Made by a program: the position numbers and the translations under genes. The notes below the pieces were generated by a model. That model did no database searches. It was given only the letters and a program-made list of their open reading frames with translations, and had not been told where the DNA came from. A stretch of 64,000 bases of DNA from Margaritispora aquatica (Eukaryota; Ascomycota; Leotiomycetes; Helotiales; Discinellaceae). Where the stretch lies: the NCBI GenBank assembly GCA_007644065.1, contig VJWN01000027.1, forward strand, positions 310,001 through 374,000, in the 5' to 3' direction. This document shows positions 48,554 to 59,928 of this stretch, in pieces. Position 1 is the stretch's first letter. Each line of letters starts with the position of its first letter.

Positions 48554-50626
48554 CTACGCATTCGTCTCAACACCCATATACTCTCCGGCCTTGCCAACCT
48601 TATTCCACGGCTTGAACGCATTATCCTTGCCCTTCAATCCAGCCTCCAACTCAGGGAAATGCCTCAACAGCACCTTCACCATCGTCTGATCCTGCACATA
48701 CTTCATTCCAGCCTTCGTGTACACCTTATCCGTCCATCCATCTCCCGCCAAGAAGCGATCCGTCTTCAACCTCCGACTGGCCATCAAGATGAACACTCTG
48801 AACGCTGTGTCTGAGAATCCAAATCCCTTTGGCAGCGGCTCGACGAACATGCCCACCATCAAATCCACGGCCTCGATGTCGCCGTCATACACGGTCGAGA
48901 TCTCAGCTGCTAGTTCCTCGTTGCCGCCGGTCATTTCGACAAAGGTCTTTGGGGCTGCCATGTGGAAGAGGCGTCTGAACTCGCAGTAGCGTGGGACTCC
49001 GCGCTCGCGATCACGCAGGATGTCGATGGTGCCCATGTCGCGGATGATGCTGTCGTTGGGGGTCTTGAGATGGCGCAGGAAGTTGGGCGTGTTGTGGTGG
49101 GTGATGGCGCCGGGATAGTTGATGCCGAAAGAGTAGATGGCGTCTGGGAGGGTGGTGGCGCTGTCGATTGCGTTTTGGGCGGATTGGAAGGCAACGTCTT
49201 CCATGGGGAGGGTCTTGGTGTGTGCTCCTGTTGAGGCGGAGAAGAATGCTACGTTATCTTTGGGTGTGTTAGCGAGTGCTATGTGAGGATATGGAGGAGG
49301 GTAACAAACCTGGAATCAAAGGATGGAGACGATATACTGAGACGAACTCTTCGGTGAGTGAGAATGGCACGTTGGCGAGATCAACTCCACTTCCTGGAAT
49401 TCCACCGACGAGCTCGTTCTTCGCAACACGACCGATGAGCTTATGGAGCTTTTCGCCGATGAGACCCCACCAGTTGGCTTGCATGCCTGCGTTCAAGGTT
49501 TCATGAGCGAGAATTGCGGGTGTCCATTCAACAGTGTGGATCTTGGCCATGAGAGCACAGTTGATGATGCGTGCTGTGTCGAAGAGTTGGTCGCTGTGGA
49601 TTTGGGTTAGTGATAGTTGGGGTCAAGAGGGCATGTGGAGGCTTACGAGGAGAATGATGGATGTTCGGCATGTAGCATATCACAGATTGCGTTGTGCTCA
49701 AGGGCAAAGAGAGTGTGCAGAAGTTCAAGTCCAAGCCACCCTACATGATGAGTTAGCAACCATCGCATCTTTTATATCGTCGTTATTTTCGAAACTTACA
49801 ATTCTGATTGAATCCTGTCAGAGGAAGATTGTTGGCATCTCTAAGCAAGAAATCCTCCATGCCATCTTTTCGCATCGCCAGCTTTCCATTCAGAGCCCCT
49901 TGACGCAGGTTGGTAGTGATTGCTTCATTGGAACCGTAGATTTGAGAACCGTCCCACCAGGCGGTGTTGAGGTTCTTGTACCCTGGGCTGACCTTGTCCT
50001 GTTCATTGAGTGGTGCGTCAGGCTTTGTGCGATTGACTTTCATGTGACCCGATGGCCAGAGATCAGCTTCCGAAAGAGGAATGTTAACATTGTGAGCGTC
50101 ATCATCGTACTGCGAATGTTAGCTCGGTCGGGTACAAAGGGACGCAGGTACTCACAGTCTCGTGGAAAAACCAATCGTGAACTTGGAACTGAATCCATGC
50201 GGCGGCGAGGAGATTGACGATAGTAGCTGGCTTGAACTCGGTTCTCTTGAGCAACTGCTCGCTAACCAATCTCGGACTTGGCTTCAGTAATTCTTCATCA
50301 GTTGGTGCCTTTGTGTGATCTCTGGATACATTTCTTCCCAATCTCATCCCCGCGCAGCCCATCATTGGCTTATCAAGCTGGTTGAATAATCCATCCGAGT
50401 TTCGTGCTGCAAGATACCGAGGGTCAGACATCGGACACATCGCTGCTGTGCCCTGATAGCCAGCATCAGGATAGGTGTCGTATAAATTCTGGTTGTTGAG
50501 TTCCAAACGGAAAGCGAGCAGGTTGAGCTCTCCGAGGAACTTGGGCAGCTTGTGCCATGGTGAGATCTTATTGATGCCTTTAAAGATCTTGATCATGATC
50601 TTGTCGATGAATGAAAGGTCTGCCAT
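48554..50626 (-). CDS. Fatty-acid alpha-dioxygenase-like haem enzyme (animal-peroxidase/COX superfamily)
   Basis: Resembles plant pathogen-inducible oxygenases (alpha-DOX), which add O2 to C2 of fatty acids to give 2-hydroperoxides. Five exons (50626-50156, 50109-49800, 49740-49647, 49593-49310, 49257-48554) encode 620 residues, close to plant enzymes. The N-terminus WHKLPKFLGELNLLAFR matches the alpha-DOX membrane-contact region. The distal haem His is in WIQFQVHDWFF at about residue 150. EEFVSVYRLHPLIP carries the catalytic Tyr (about 379) and proximal His (about 382) with the Y-x-x-H spacing of the superfamily. WWDGSQIYG and FGINYPGAITHHNTP are further family blocks. There is no C-terminal P450 domain, so it is not a Ppo/linoleate diol synthase. 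All introns are 46-59 nt with good signals. The start ATG has an AAGATGG context. Confidence 0.88.
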
Positions 50627-52494
50627 CTTTGCGCTTTTCGCTTCTCGCGTACTAAGTCGAACTATGAAAACTTTTGCAACTTTTGACTTGTAATACAAGC
50701 AAGAAATTCTTGCACACACAGATCTGAATAGCTCTCAGAGCAAGCAGCCATTTTTAAAGAAAAGCTACCCCTCTTATATCAAGCTCTGTCTGACAGTGCC
50801 GGAACCCTGAGGTGAGCTGAGCACCCATGATGAAGGTCTCACAAGACGCCACACCGGAGTGGAGATTGCATTGGCGCCATCAGCCCTCATGGATATTCTC
50901 CAAGGATGAGATCAGCAAGGCTGATATCCCACCTCAGCATGCCTCCCATTGGTCTGCCTCCCTCCAAGTTGTCTGAGAATTACGGATATCTGACCATACC
51001 CGAACATAAGCAAGATAGGAGAGGGAGTGTATTGGCTGGAAAACAAGTGGAATGGGAAAGGTCTCATAAGGCTGCCTCTCGGCTGTGCCTGGTGCAAGTA
51101 CTTGTTGCGCCAATTAAGGCAGTTCACTTGCGATGTTGCCGGACATTGCATCGTGGCTCATTGGTCAAAGCTACGATTCACGAGCTGACAGAACCCACTA
51201 TCTCTCCCATCTCTCCCATCCCTCACATCCCACACATCCCACACACAAGGACATGTGAAGAGGCAAGGGGACGGTGAGGAGGATTCGATATATTGAGACT
51301 TTGATGGCCGAGTTGCTATTCGTAGATGTGGATTCCCAACATGAGATCATCTCAGCCCCTTCACACTTTGTCCTATCATGTGCACACGTCCAGGTGTGTA
51401 AACATGTCGAGGTGGAACTCCTCGGAGCGAGAAACTCGAAGGGGACACCGACAGTCTTCTCTCTGGATGTTGCCGGGAGGCTAGCAACACAAAGACGAAG
51501 ACTGGTAAAAATATGCAGATAATGAGTGCAGCATTGAAATGTTTATCGTTGCAGCTTCAACACGCCATTTGTGCGCATAGCTTGATGCATTCTTTGATGG
51601 TTGAGGAAAAGCGTCGAAGAAGGTTTGGTGGAGAGAGCTGAAGAACTGCTCGTGCCAAAAAAGCACGTTCAAACCGATCGAGTTCAAAAGGTTCGGTGCT
51701 TCCGTCCCGCTGCGCCCGTTGTTGTTGCAAGTTCATGCACGGACTAGGCTAACCTGGTAGAAACGCCCTTTCGAAATCGGCGTTCTCGTGACTTCATGTT
51801 CATATCCTCACCCCCCCCCCCTCAAATGGAAGAGCTACTGTGAATACTATCTTGTATACATTGCTATAAAAAAGAACAATAGAATAGTTAAACAATAAAT
51901 AGAAGTACCTTAGCCAAGAGTAACCAAACGGGTGCTCCCTAGCGAGGAGTCCCTTTCCACAGACGAGAGCACATGATCATACACTGTCTAAACTTGGAAC
52001 CTAGACAGGTACCTCTCAATAGCGTGGAATCGATACACGATTTCTTATAAGAGCTCGACCTTTGATTTGAAGTATATTAATGATCAAGAACCAACGTGCT
52101 CGGTCTCTCATCGCACATTTGAGAATCGACAATTCATAGTTCACGTGATTCTTTGGCTTCCAAATTGAAAAGCTCTACTACAACCTACAGAACGTAGTTT
52201 ACAGCATTTAGTAACTCTTTATATCTGATGTTACAGAGAAAAAGCATGTAAGGCTAATGTCCACATCTAGTTTATGGAAGTCTAAGCAAGTGTGTTGAGA
52301 AGTCCAATAGAATGAACTAGGTAATTTCCTTAAGCGAGAGTGACAATGCTTCTTCCTCCTCTGAGCTCAGACGAAGCTCTTACTACCACTTCATCTGATA
52401 CTAACTCTGGGCAACGTCTACCAAAGACGAACTACCTATCAGGTTGCCTACATCTCACCTCAACCCCAGTGAGCATGCTTCAACTCTGACATCC
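50627..52494. other. Intergenic, no gene seen; promoter of alpha-dioxygenase
   Basis: About 1.9 kb. Contains CTCTCCCATC/CACATCCCA repeats near 51200-51245 and an 11-base C run at 51811-51821. Short open frames are not credible genes. Confidence 0.55.
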
Positions 52495-54418
52495 CTACAA
52501 ATCCTTACTCCTCACAAATTTCATAACATACGTCCCGTCCTCCAAAACAGCCTTCTCATGCCTCAACGTATACCTACCCAATCTTGGGCCCGCCTTCACA
52601 ATACTCACCCAGTACCCCACGCCTGCTACCATGACCCCAATGCCCACAAGCGGATACGCCCAATATGGCTGGCTCGTGTCGCCCTTTCCGCCCTTCGGTC
52701 TCAAAAACGGCGCAACGAGCAGGAAGGACTGGCCTACCGCATAGAACGCTGCGATCGGCAGCCAGATCTTGAACGGCCGGCTCGCGTAGGGTGAGTGTTG
52801 ACGCAGGATAAACAGCCCGATCACAACGAGGAGGAAGACCAACGCTCGTGGGTACCCTTCCACATTTATGATGAAGTTGTATGCGTCGCCGGAGGGAACG
52901 GCTGTGATCATTATGATGGTGGGGATGAAGTGTAGGAGGAGGCCGCTAGTGAGTTTGGGTGGTTAGTGTGATGTGCTTTGAGAAAGGGGAAGGAAGAGGG
53001 AGAGAAAAGGTACTCACCCAGTCGGAGCGCCAAATGGCCAAGTGCTGGCCCAGAAACTACCGAACGGTAGAACACCTTCTTTGGCGATTTCTTGGCAAAT
53101 ACGCGAGTGGCCAAATGTGACAGTAAGAACATTGCCGAGAGCAGAGAGCCCAACGAAGACACTTTTGGGTTGGCATTAGCATTATATCATTAAAAGAAAT
53201 AGCTAAAAGGAACACACCTCAGGACGCGAGAAGCTGTCTTGCCAAAGACTTGCATCATGAACATAGACGCGACTGTGACGCCACTAGCCGCAACTTGAGC
53301 AGGTGTCGCTGCAGCGTAGTATGACACATTAGCGAGAAGGTACAAAATTCCAGCCGTAGTCAGCGCTAGTGGACCAGCAATCTTCAATGTTCTGACTGGA
53401 TTCTTGACTTCGTTGAGGATATATGCCGCGTTTTGCCACCTAGAAAATGTATCAGCTCATGCAACACCATGTTCGTCTAAGTAACTCTTACCCTGCAAAC
53501 GAGCTAAGAACTTTGAAAAGCGCGGCTGCGTATGGATTTCCATTCTTCGCGGATCCTGAAAACGCATTCCGGAAACTGGCGTTGGGATCCGGAATGCGCT
53601 CGATCTTACCGCTAAGAACAACCCATCCGGTGACCACGATGAACAGAAGAATGATGACCTTGATGATGCCAACGACGTTCATGATTTTGACTCCAATTTT
53701 GGGAGCCAAGCCGTGAAGAAGCACGACGAATGTCATGGCTGCGGCTGCGATGCCTTTGGATGTTTGATCGGAGACCTTGGCGTCTGCCGCGAGAACCATG
53801 TTTGATGCGAATGTAATGCAACCAGTAGCTATGAAGGCTTGTGTTAGCTTACATTTTAATGAGAATATGTTAATTGATTCTTACCTGAAAATCCAAGCAG
53901 TATACTTTGTATTGCAAAGACAATTGTAGCGAGATGACGAGGTCTAGGATATGCAGCTTCCAGATACACCTTCTCGCCACCACTTCGCGGAATCATGCAT
54001 CCAAACTCAAGCCAGACAAGGAGGCCAGCCATAGAGATAGCAAAACCAAGAACCCATACCAAGAAAGCTGCACCCACACTTCCTGTGCTGGAAGTGATGC
54101 TGGAAGGTGTTGAGAAGATGCCTGAGCCAATGATGCGTCCGATTCTGCAAAGAGAGTTCAAATTAGCAGGCAGCTGACGAAAAGGTATAGAAGAGCGGGA
54201 GTAACGTACATAAGCAAAGTGGTGGAGAATACTCCAAGATGTCGTCCCATTCCTCCAGCTGTGTCTTCCTCCAGGGTGAGTTCTCCCGCTCGAATGGAGA
54301 GGTCTTTCTGATCCATGTTGTCTGAGTTGTGCGAAGGAATGATCTCGATACCTAAGCCATCATTCTTTTCAGACTCGGAGCCAATGTTAGCTGCGGTGGT
54401 CTTGTGAATGTCGTCCAT
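52495..54418 (-). CDS. Amino-acid permease of the LAT/APC type, MUP1-like (methionine) permease
   Basis: Plasma-membrane amino-acid/proton symporter related to yeast Mup1, a high-affinity methionine permease. Six exons (54418-54210, 54144-53885, 53828-53492, 53439-53218, 53161-53018, 52945-52495) give 540 residues. An acidic cytosolic N-terminus (about 55 residues) is followed by about 12 membrane segments. The unwound first helix IIGRIIGSGIFSTPSS at about 70 is the APC substrate site. Other blocks are WLEFGCMIPRSGGEKVYLE, FASNMVLAADAK, WQNAAYILNEVKNP and FGHSRICQEIAKEGVLPFG, all typical of fungal MUP1/LAT-like carriers. Substrate choice is inferred from family resemblance and could be another neutral amino acid. 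The gene diverges from the ACC-synthase-like gene at 54973. Confidence 0.88.
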
Positions 54419-54972
54419 TGCAAATTTGATTGACCAACAAACAGGTCTGCTTAGAGGAAGCTTCTCTAGACGTCGTTTCTAGCATTTATGTATTCGTATG
54501 AAATCGGTATTCCTTATCTCTAAGCTTTTGGATAATGCTTGACATCCAACATCCGTCGAATCTCTAATGAAGCATCATGTATCCAAGCCAAGCGAGGTAA
54601 CTAGGATGTATGCTGAACCTGCTGACAATGACCCTACCATTCGCTTGACTCAGGGGCACTCCTCCAATCAGAGCATTTTCCATTTCCGGTCTAGCTCCAT
54701 ATCCGCAAGCACCTCGCTGGGTAGACGAGGACATTTTGAGAGAGTATTACCAAAAGAGACCAATTTTCTAAGAAAGTTGCGGATGTTTAGCAGTTCTTAT
54801 CTCCAATGAATCACAGCATTCTCCCCTTCGAGTTAGGGAGGCCGAGGTCGGTCTTTTTGCAATAACCGCACCAACGCCGCCGCAATTTGGCGAACTACTT
54901 TTTGTTTAGATTCTGCAACCTGCTTAAAGTCTAGATTACTACTGCAATTCCTTTATTTCTGAATCTATAATC
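54419..54972. promoter_or_regulatory. Divergent promoter of permease and ACC-synthase-like genes
   Basis: The two start codons are 554 bp apart. The region is AT-rich near both starts and holds no open frame of note. Close divergent placement allows common control, which is inference. Confidence 0.5.
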
Positions 54973-56587
54973 ATGCTTTCGAATCGAGGTTTCAAGTCGG
55001 CTGCGAGCCAAGATATTCCGTGGCGATTCGCGCCAGGAGGCAACAATCGTTATGATAAGGAAACCAATCCATCCGGGGTGATCTCTTTCGGGACGGCTGA
55101 GAATGTATGGAACTTCGAACTTGATGACTTTGGTGTGCTGATGAATCTAGGCACTTGTGCATGAAGAGTTGCACAAGTACATCGAGGCCAATGTAGACAC
55201 TCCCAATTCGGTAGATTTTCTAGCACAAGAGGAGGTGGGCTAATAAAATCAGGTTTCGATACCAAGTCTTGCTCTTACATATCGCTTCAGCACTATGGGA
55301 GGACCCCGGTTTCCTATAGCAATGGCAGCACATATTAACGAGCTCTTTGGCCCCGCAGTATCCGTCAAACCAGAGCATATCTTGACAGCCTCCGGCCTGA
55401 CAGCTATTCATGAGATGATCGGCTTGAGTTTAGGGGATCCAGGGGATGGTATCTTGGTTAGCGCACCAGTGTATGGCCGCTTCGAGCTTGACTTTGGGAA
55501 CACTGCTGGGTTAAAAATTGTGTATGCAGATATGGGTGGCGTTGATACATTTTCACCGGAAATGGTTGTAAGGTATCAGTTGGCATTCGATGAGTCTGAG
55601 AGCAAAGGTGTTAAGATAAAGGCCTTGCTCATCGTCAACCCTCATAATCCTCTTGGTAAATTTGGACTATTCTTTATTCTGATACAAAACTGACATTCTC
55701 CACAGGACGATGCTACCCTCCATCAACGCTGAGAGCACTAATGGGATTTTGCCAGAAGAACTCAATCCATCTGGTCAGCGATGAAGTCTATGCCTTGTCG
55801 GTTTATGATGCCGGGTATGAAGGCGCTGTTGCTTTTACGTCAGTACTCGCGATTGATGCTACCAATCTGATTGATGCTGATCGTGTCCACGTCTTATATG
55901 GCATGAGTAAGGTAGGAGGCCTCAATCAATTCTTGAGAAATCTAATTTGTGACTTGATTTGAAGGATTTTGCAGCTGCTGGACTTCGTCTTGGCTCGCTG
56001 ATCAGCCGAAATGTTCTTTTGAGGAAAGCAGTCGCTGCCAATTTCAGATTTCATAACCCTTCGGGAATTTCAATCGCAATTGCGACTGCGATTCTAGAAG
56101 ATAGAGAGTTTGTGGCTTCTTTTATAGATTTATGTCGAGAACGATTAAGGGAAAGTCGCGCATACACTACAAAGATCCTTGATGCAGCGAGAATTGACTT
56201 CGACAGAAGGGCGTGAGTAGACAATTCGAACAACCAGCGAATAATTTGTTGATATTACTTCATAGGAATTGCGGATTCTTTCTGTATGTTGATCTGAGCC
56301 CTTGGCTTCCAAATAAAGAAGAGGGAATGTCAGACAACGCGCCAGAGTTTACCTTGGCGCAGAAGCTCTTAGATGGTGGTGTTGGGATTCATCCGTGTGA
56401 GGAACACGGTGAATCGAGAGGGAACTTCCGAATAGTTTTCAGCCAGGAGCAAGAAATTCTGGCAGAGGGCTTACAAAGGTACGCGGGTCTAGCTATGTGT
56501 CTTTTTGATCGTGGTTCTAATACGACATCTAGACTGGTGTGTGTTCTCGGGCCACGCCCGCAAGTTGATGGTAGAATTAAAGCCTAA
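54973..56587 (+). CDS. PLP-dependent aminotransferase, ACC synthase-like
   Basis: Fold-type I PLP enzyme close to 1-aminocyclopropane-1-carboxylate synthase-like proteins; fungal relatives include C-S lyases of sulfur metabolite clusters. Seven exons (54973-55104, 55151-55210, 55253-55655, 55706-55911, 55965-56212, 56266-56478, 56533-56587) give 438 residues. The N-terminus has ISFGTAEN, then YRFSTMGGPRFPIA, PEHILTASGLTA, APVYGRF, NPHNPLGRCY (formed across an intron) and HLVSDEVYA. The PLP lysine is K267 in GMSKDFAAAGLRLGS, at the end of exon 4. The final intron (54 nt) is in frame and stop-free, so its removal is likely but not certain. No signal peptide, so cytosolic. True ACC synthesis versus amino transfer or lyase action cannot be settled from motifs. 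It converges on the regulator gene 80 bp away. Confidence 0.87.
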
Positions 56588-56667
56588 TGGTGAATGGTGA
56601 ATGTTGATGGATTTGAAGGGCTCCAAAACAGAGTTCAGAAAGTGCTAGTCTTGGCAGCACGTTGTAA

Positions 56668-58392
56668 CTAAGTCATATGTGGTTCGATCTCCCGACTTTG
56701 CCCAAATAATACTTTGCAACCATTCAAGCACGCATTCTCCAGTACCGGCATGCATCTAAGAATAAGCACTGCATCATCCCAGCTTGCGACATTGATTATC
56801 GAGCACAAAGCCCTAATTCTTGCCAAGAACCATGAATGCTGAAGAGTTTCCACGCTTGCGTATGTTCCAAGAAGGACAATCCAAAGCATCTCGCCAGGAA
56901 ACAGATAGCTGATCTGTTGATTCTCTATGGTTTGAAGGAATGCTTGAAGACGCAACAATAAAGTAGTCCTTATAACCCCTCCTACAGGAGTTTGGCGTAA
57001 ATTGGTGTAGATGAATAGATGCGCGGTATGTAGGAGGAGAATTTTAAAGTCCCAAGGTGCATGATCTTCTGTCCTCACATTGAACAGATTCGTTATGATC
57101 TGATGTTCCACGAGATATACTCTGTCTGGATAAGCTGCATCCCAAGGAAGTTGGTGCTGAGGTGCAAAGTTTAAGAAAGTGGAAAGTGTGTGTATGTGGT
57201 GAAGGATGCCAATTATTCTGTCACCGCTATTTGATTGAAGCATCGCGTCAAGCCTCTCGCTCAAAAGAAACTGATATGCCTCGGATGGACACCCAGGCGT
57301 ATAGCAAGATAGAGGCGACATCTCAGGGAAAGTTTGGAGTGAAAACAGTGGTAATTGCTGTGACCTTGCTGCCTGAAGCAAATCCGACCTATTGTTGATA
57401 TAAATAATACCCAAGTACTATGAAAGGTGGGGTGCGTACCATAAAACCATTCTGCGCAGGATTGAGCGAAGCCCTAAGCTTGCTAGGCCACCACGTAGTT
57501 CTACCATGCGGCGCAGTCCTCTGATATGAACAGATCCATCAGAAGATGAGCCATAAAGGTTCTGATTCCCGTGTAAGCTCAAAAAGAGATAAGATTGGAT
57601 GTTTTGAAAGGGTTATAGAACATGGCAATGCTAACCTCCATATTTGCAAGACACGACACTGTCGCAATTGTTGAGTCGCTTGCTTGTGATGATGCCAAAC
57701 TCAGGCTGTCGTTGAGTAGACCTATTGCCTTGGAAAGGTAGAATGTGCTTTCTGTGCTTGTCACACCACTCAATTGCTGAAGACGAGAAGCTCCAAACGA
57801 AACCGTTTTGAAAAGCCAAGCGGGATCATCCATGCAATGAAGTCTGTATTGATTGCTGGGATCTGCATGTACAGAAGTTCGAATGGGCGCAGAGAAATCT
57901 GGGACATGTCAGTGACGATAGTTTCAGATTAACGACGAATCCGACTCTCTTACTATATTTCAGGAGTGATAAGATTCTTGGTGAAGTTTTGACCGCCAAA
58001 ACATCGAATGGTTCAGGATTGCCATCTAGAAATGAGGACACGCTGCTAAATCCTGGTGAAGATTCTCTCAACGACTCTGTAATCAAAGGCAGCTTTGGTA
58101 TCTCAGCTGCTCGTTCAGTTTCTGCGTCGATGATGGTAAGGGATGAGCTTGATTGCGCTGGTGAAAGTTTGACCTTCTGAGCACGATGTATATCTGGCGA
58201 ACTCCCAGATTGTGGTGGTAAAGTTCTGTAATAGGGAGTTGGCCTATTTTTTTTTGGTCGAAGTGCTCTTTCTTCACGTTTGCTCTGCCGATATTTTCGC
58301 ATAACATGAGATCTTACTGTCCTCATAGTGGACGCATCATGATTGCAAGGACTTCCGGCAACATTGACAAAAGACCATGTAGCTTCGGGCAT
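56668..58392 (-). CDS. Fungal_trans_2 (DUF3468-type) transcription factor-like protein
   Basis: Member of the large fungal group with a C-terminal regulatory domain but here without a visible Zn2Cys6 cluster. Four exons (58392-57954, 57898-57636, 57561-57440, 57388-56668) encode 514 residues. The N-terminus has FVNVAG and then a basic block TVRSHVMRKYRQSKREER, a hallmark of this subgroup. Next comes a Ser/Pro-rich linker, then HCMDDPAWLFKTVSFGA, a segment VHIRGLRRMVELRGGLASLG joined from exon 3, and helical repeats to the end. Intron signals are sound (GTAAGA...CCAG, GTTAGC...ATCAG, GTACGC...ATAG). I chose the MPEATWSF start; a further upstream exon carrying a zinc cluster was looked for and not seen. 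It may regulate neighbours, but this is only proximity. Confidence 0.8.
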
Positions 58393-58895
58393 CTCTTGGG
58401 TGGTTGGCAAATATTTGAGGTTCAACAATGTTGTTGTTGTTGCAAAAGAAGGGAACTGATGAAAGTGGACAGTGGAAACAAGATACCTTTTGCCCTCTGG
58501 TCAGTGCACCAGAGTACTTTGTCACATGATATCACATGATATCCAATCTGACATTGACAGCAATGGAAACCGGAGGAAGTAACGGACGCGGGAGCATCAC
58601 TATTCATCTTCATTATATCGAATAGATCAAACAGAAAGACTTAAATTTTGATGACCAACCAATAGTACCTTACCTAGGTAGATAAGAGTGTTTTATTCTG
58701 CTTGAGAGCTCTGAGTCCACGTGACAATGATGGCTCAGGACAGTAAGCGAGACCTTGGGACTCATTCTAGCTGTGAGTACTAGTGTGTGAGTAAAGCGTT
58801 GTGAAACCCAAATAAAAACAGCTGAATATCTGTCAGCTATCTAGCACACAGTAGCCAAGTAATACCCAGCAATTCTCTCCCTCTCCCACTCCCTC
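58393..58895. other. Intergenic, no gene seen
   Basis: About 0.5 kb. Contains the 10-bp palindrome TACCTAGGTA at 58671-58680 and a short TTGTTGTTGT run near 58430. It is probably the promoter of the regulator gene plus the 3' UTR of the RTA1-type gene. Confidence 0.55.
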
Positions 58896-59928
58896 TCAAC
58901 CCCTAACACCCATCTCGACTCCCGTCCCATCAACACTCAACAACTTTTCCCTCCCCATTCCTCCCCCTCTCGCACGCTTAATAAATCTCCCTGGATGCAG
59001 CGCCCCAAACCCCACCGCCACCAACAACATCATACAAGCATCAAAAAGATACAACACAACCTCATGGTCACCAATTCTACTCTCCCTTTCCCCCTCATAA
59101 ATCAGCACTCCATCTTCCCCGCGTGTCGCGAACGTGAAGCCACCGCCTCCGATGGCAATCTGACCGTACTCCACGGCACGCATGATGTTCCGTACGATGA
59201 ACAGAGCACTGACGAAGTACAGCATGCGGAAATACTTCCTCCACCCCCTCACTCCCGCAGCGCCTGAATCAGTCCCTTCTCTTTCGTTCGCCGCAAACCC
59301 ACGCTCAATCTTCCACGCAATGAGGATGAAAAACCCAAACGCCACGAGCTGGAATATCAACCCGCCCAAGATAGCCTTATTCCCAATAGAAATAACCTCC
59401 GCATTCCCACTGGCCTGAACGCCCGCACCAGCGAACTGACTCAAGAAACACAGCACATCAATCAGGACATATAGCTTCGTCAGCCAGCGCGGGGAGATGA
59501 GCGAGAAGCGCTCAGCGGTTGGACCGAGTGCGATAGTCAGACGTGCGAGCGTCATGTACACTGTTGCGGCAAAGAAGGTGGGTGCTCCGAGGATCATGAC
59601 GTTTTGGAGCATCCAGGGACCGGTGCCGCTGGTATTGTTGTGGGATTTGGAGCGGCCGTAATAGCCTGCTGTTTCGCCTGGGTAGGTATTAGATGACGTT
59701 TCTTTCGAGGAAATTTGGGACAGAGAGATGAGGAGACGTACAGATCCCACCCAACACGAAATTAGTGAAATACCACGATCTCAAAGGAAACATGTAGATG
59801 AAATGTGCGACGGTGACGACGGCGAAGAGTGCCATGAAGATATACGCAGCTGGCAAGGAAGGGTTGTAGGTGTAATAAACCGCGCCTGTGATGTTCCCCT
59901 CTGGTGATCTAATAAGTGTGATGTCCAT
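58896..59928 (-). CDS. RTA1-family seven-transmembrane protein
   Basis: Fungal lipid-translocating exporter-like family (RTA1, RSB1, RTM1), linked in yeast to resistance to 7-aminocholesterol and to sphingoid-base handling. Two exons (59928-59742, 59677-58896) give 322 residues with about seven membrane segments. Family blocks are visible: GYYGRSKS after the second helix, GAPTFFAATVYMTLARL, SPRWLTKLYVLIDVLCFLSQFAGAG (the Asp and Gln of this helix are conserved), IFQLVAFGFFI, then FIVRNIMRAVEYGQ, which is the RTA1 signature for the sixth helix. The intron (GTACGT...CCAG, 64 nt) splits a Cys codon just before ETAGYYG. Specific substrate unknown. Plasma-membrane location is inferred from relatives. 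Confidence 0.93.

Noticed and set aside
49534..50217. 227-residue open frame on the plus strand
   Set aside because: It runs across exons and introns of the alpha-dioxygenase gene in antisense and resembles nothing, whereas the minus-strand exons have clear family motifs.
56680..56705. GGTTCGATC as a tRNA element near the regulator gene end
   Set aside because: It lies within the last exon of the regulator gene and has no pairing T stem.
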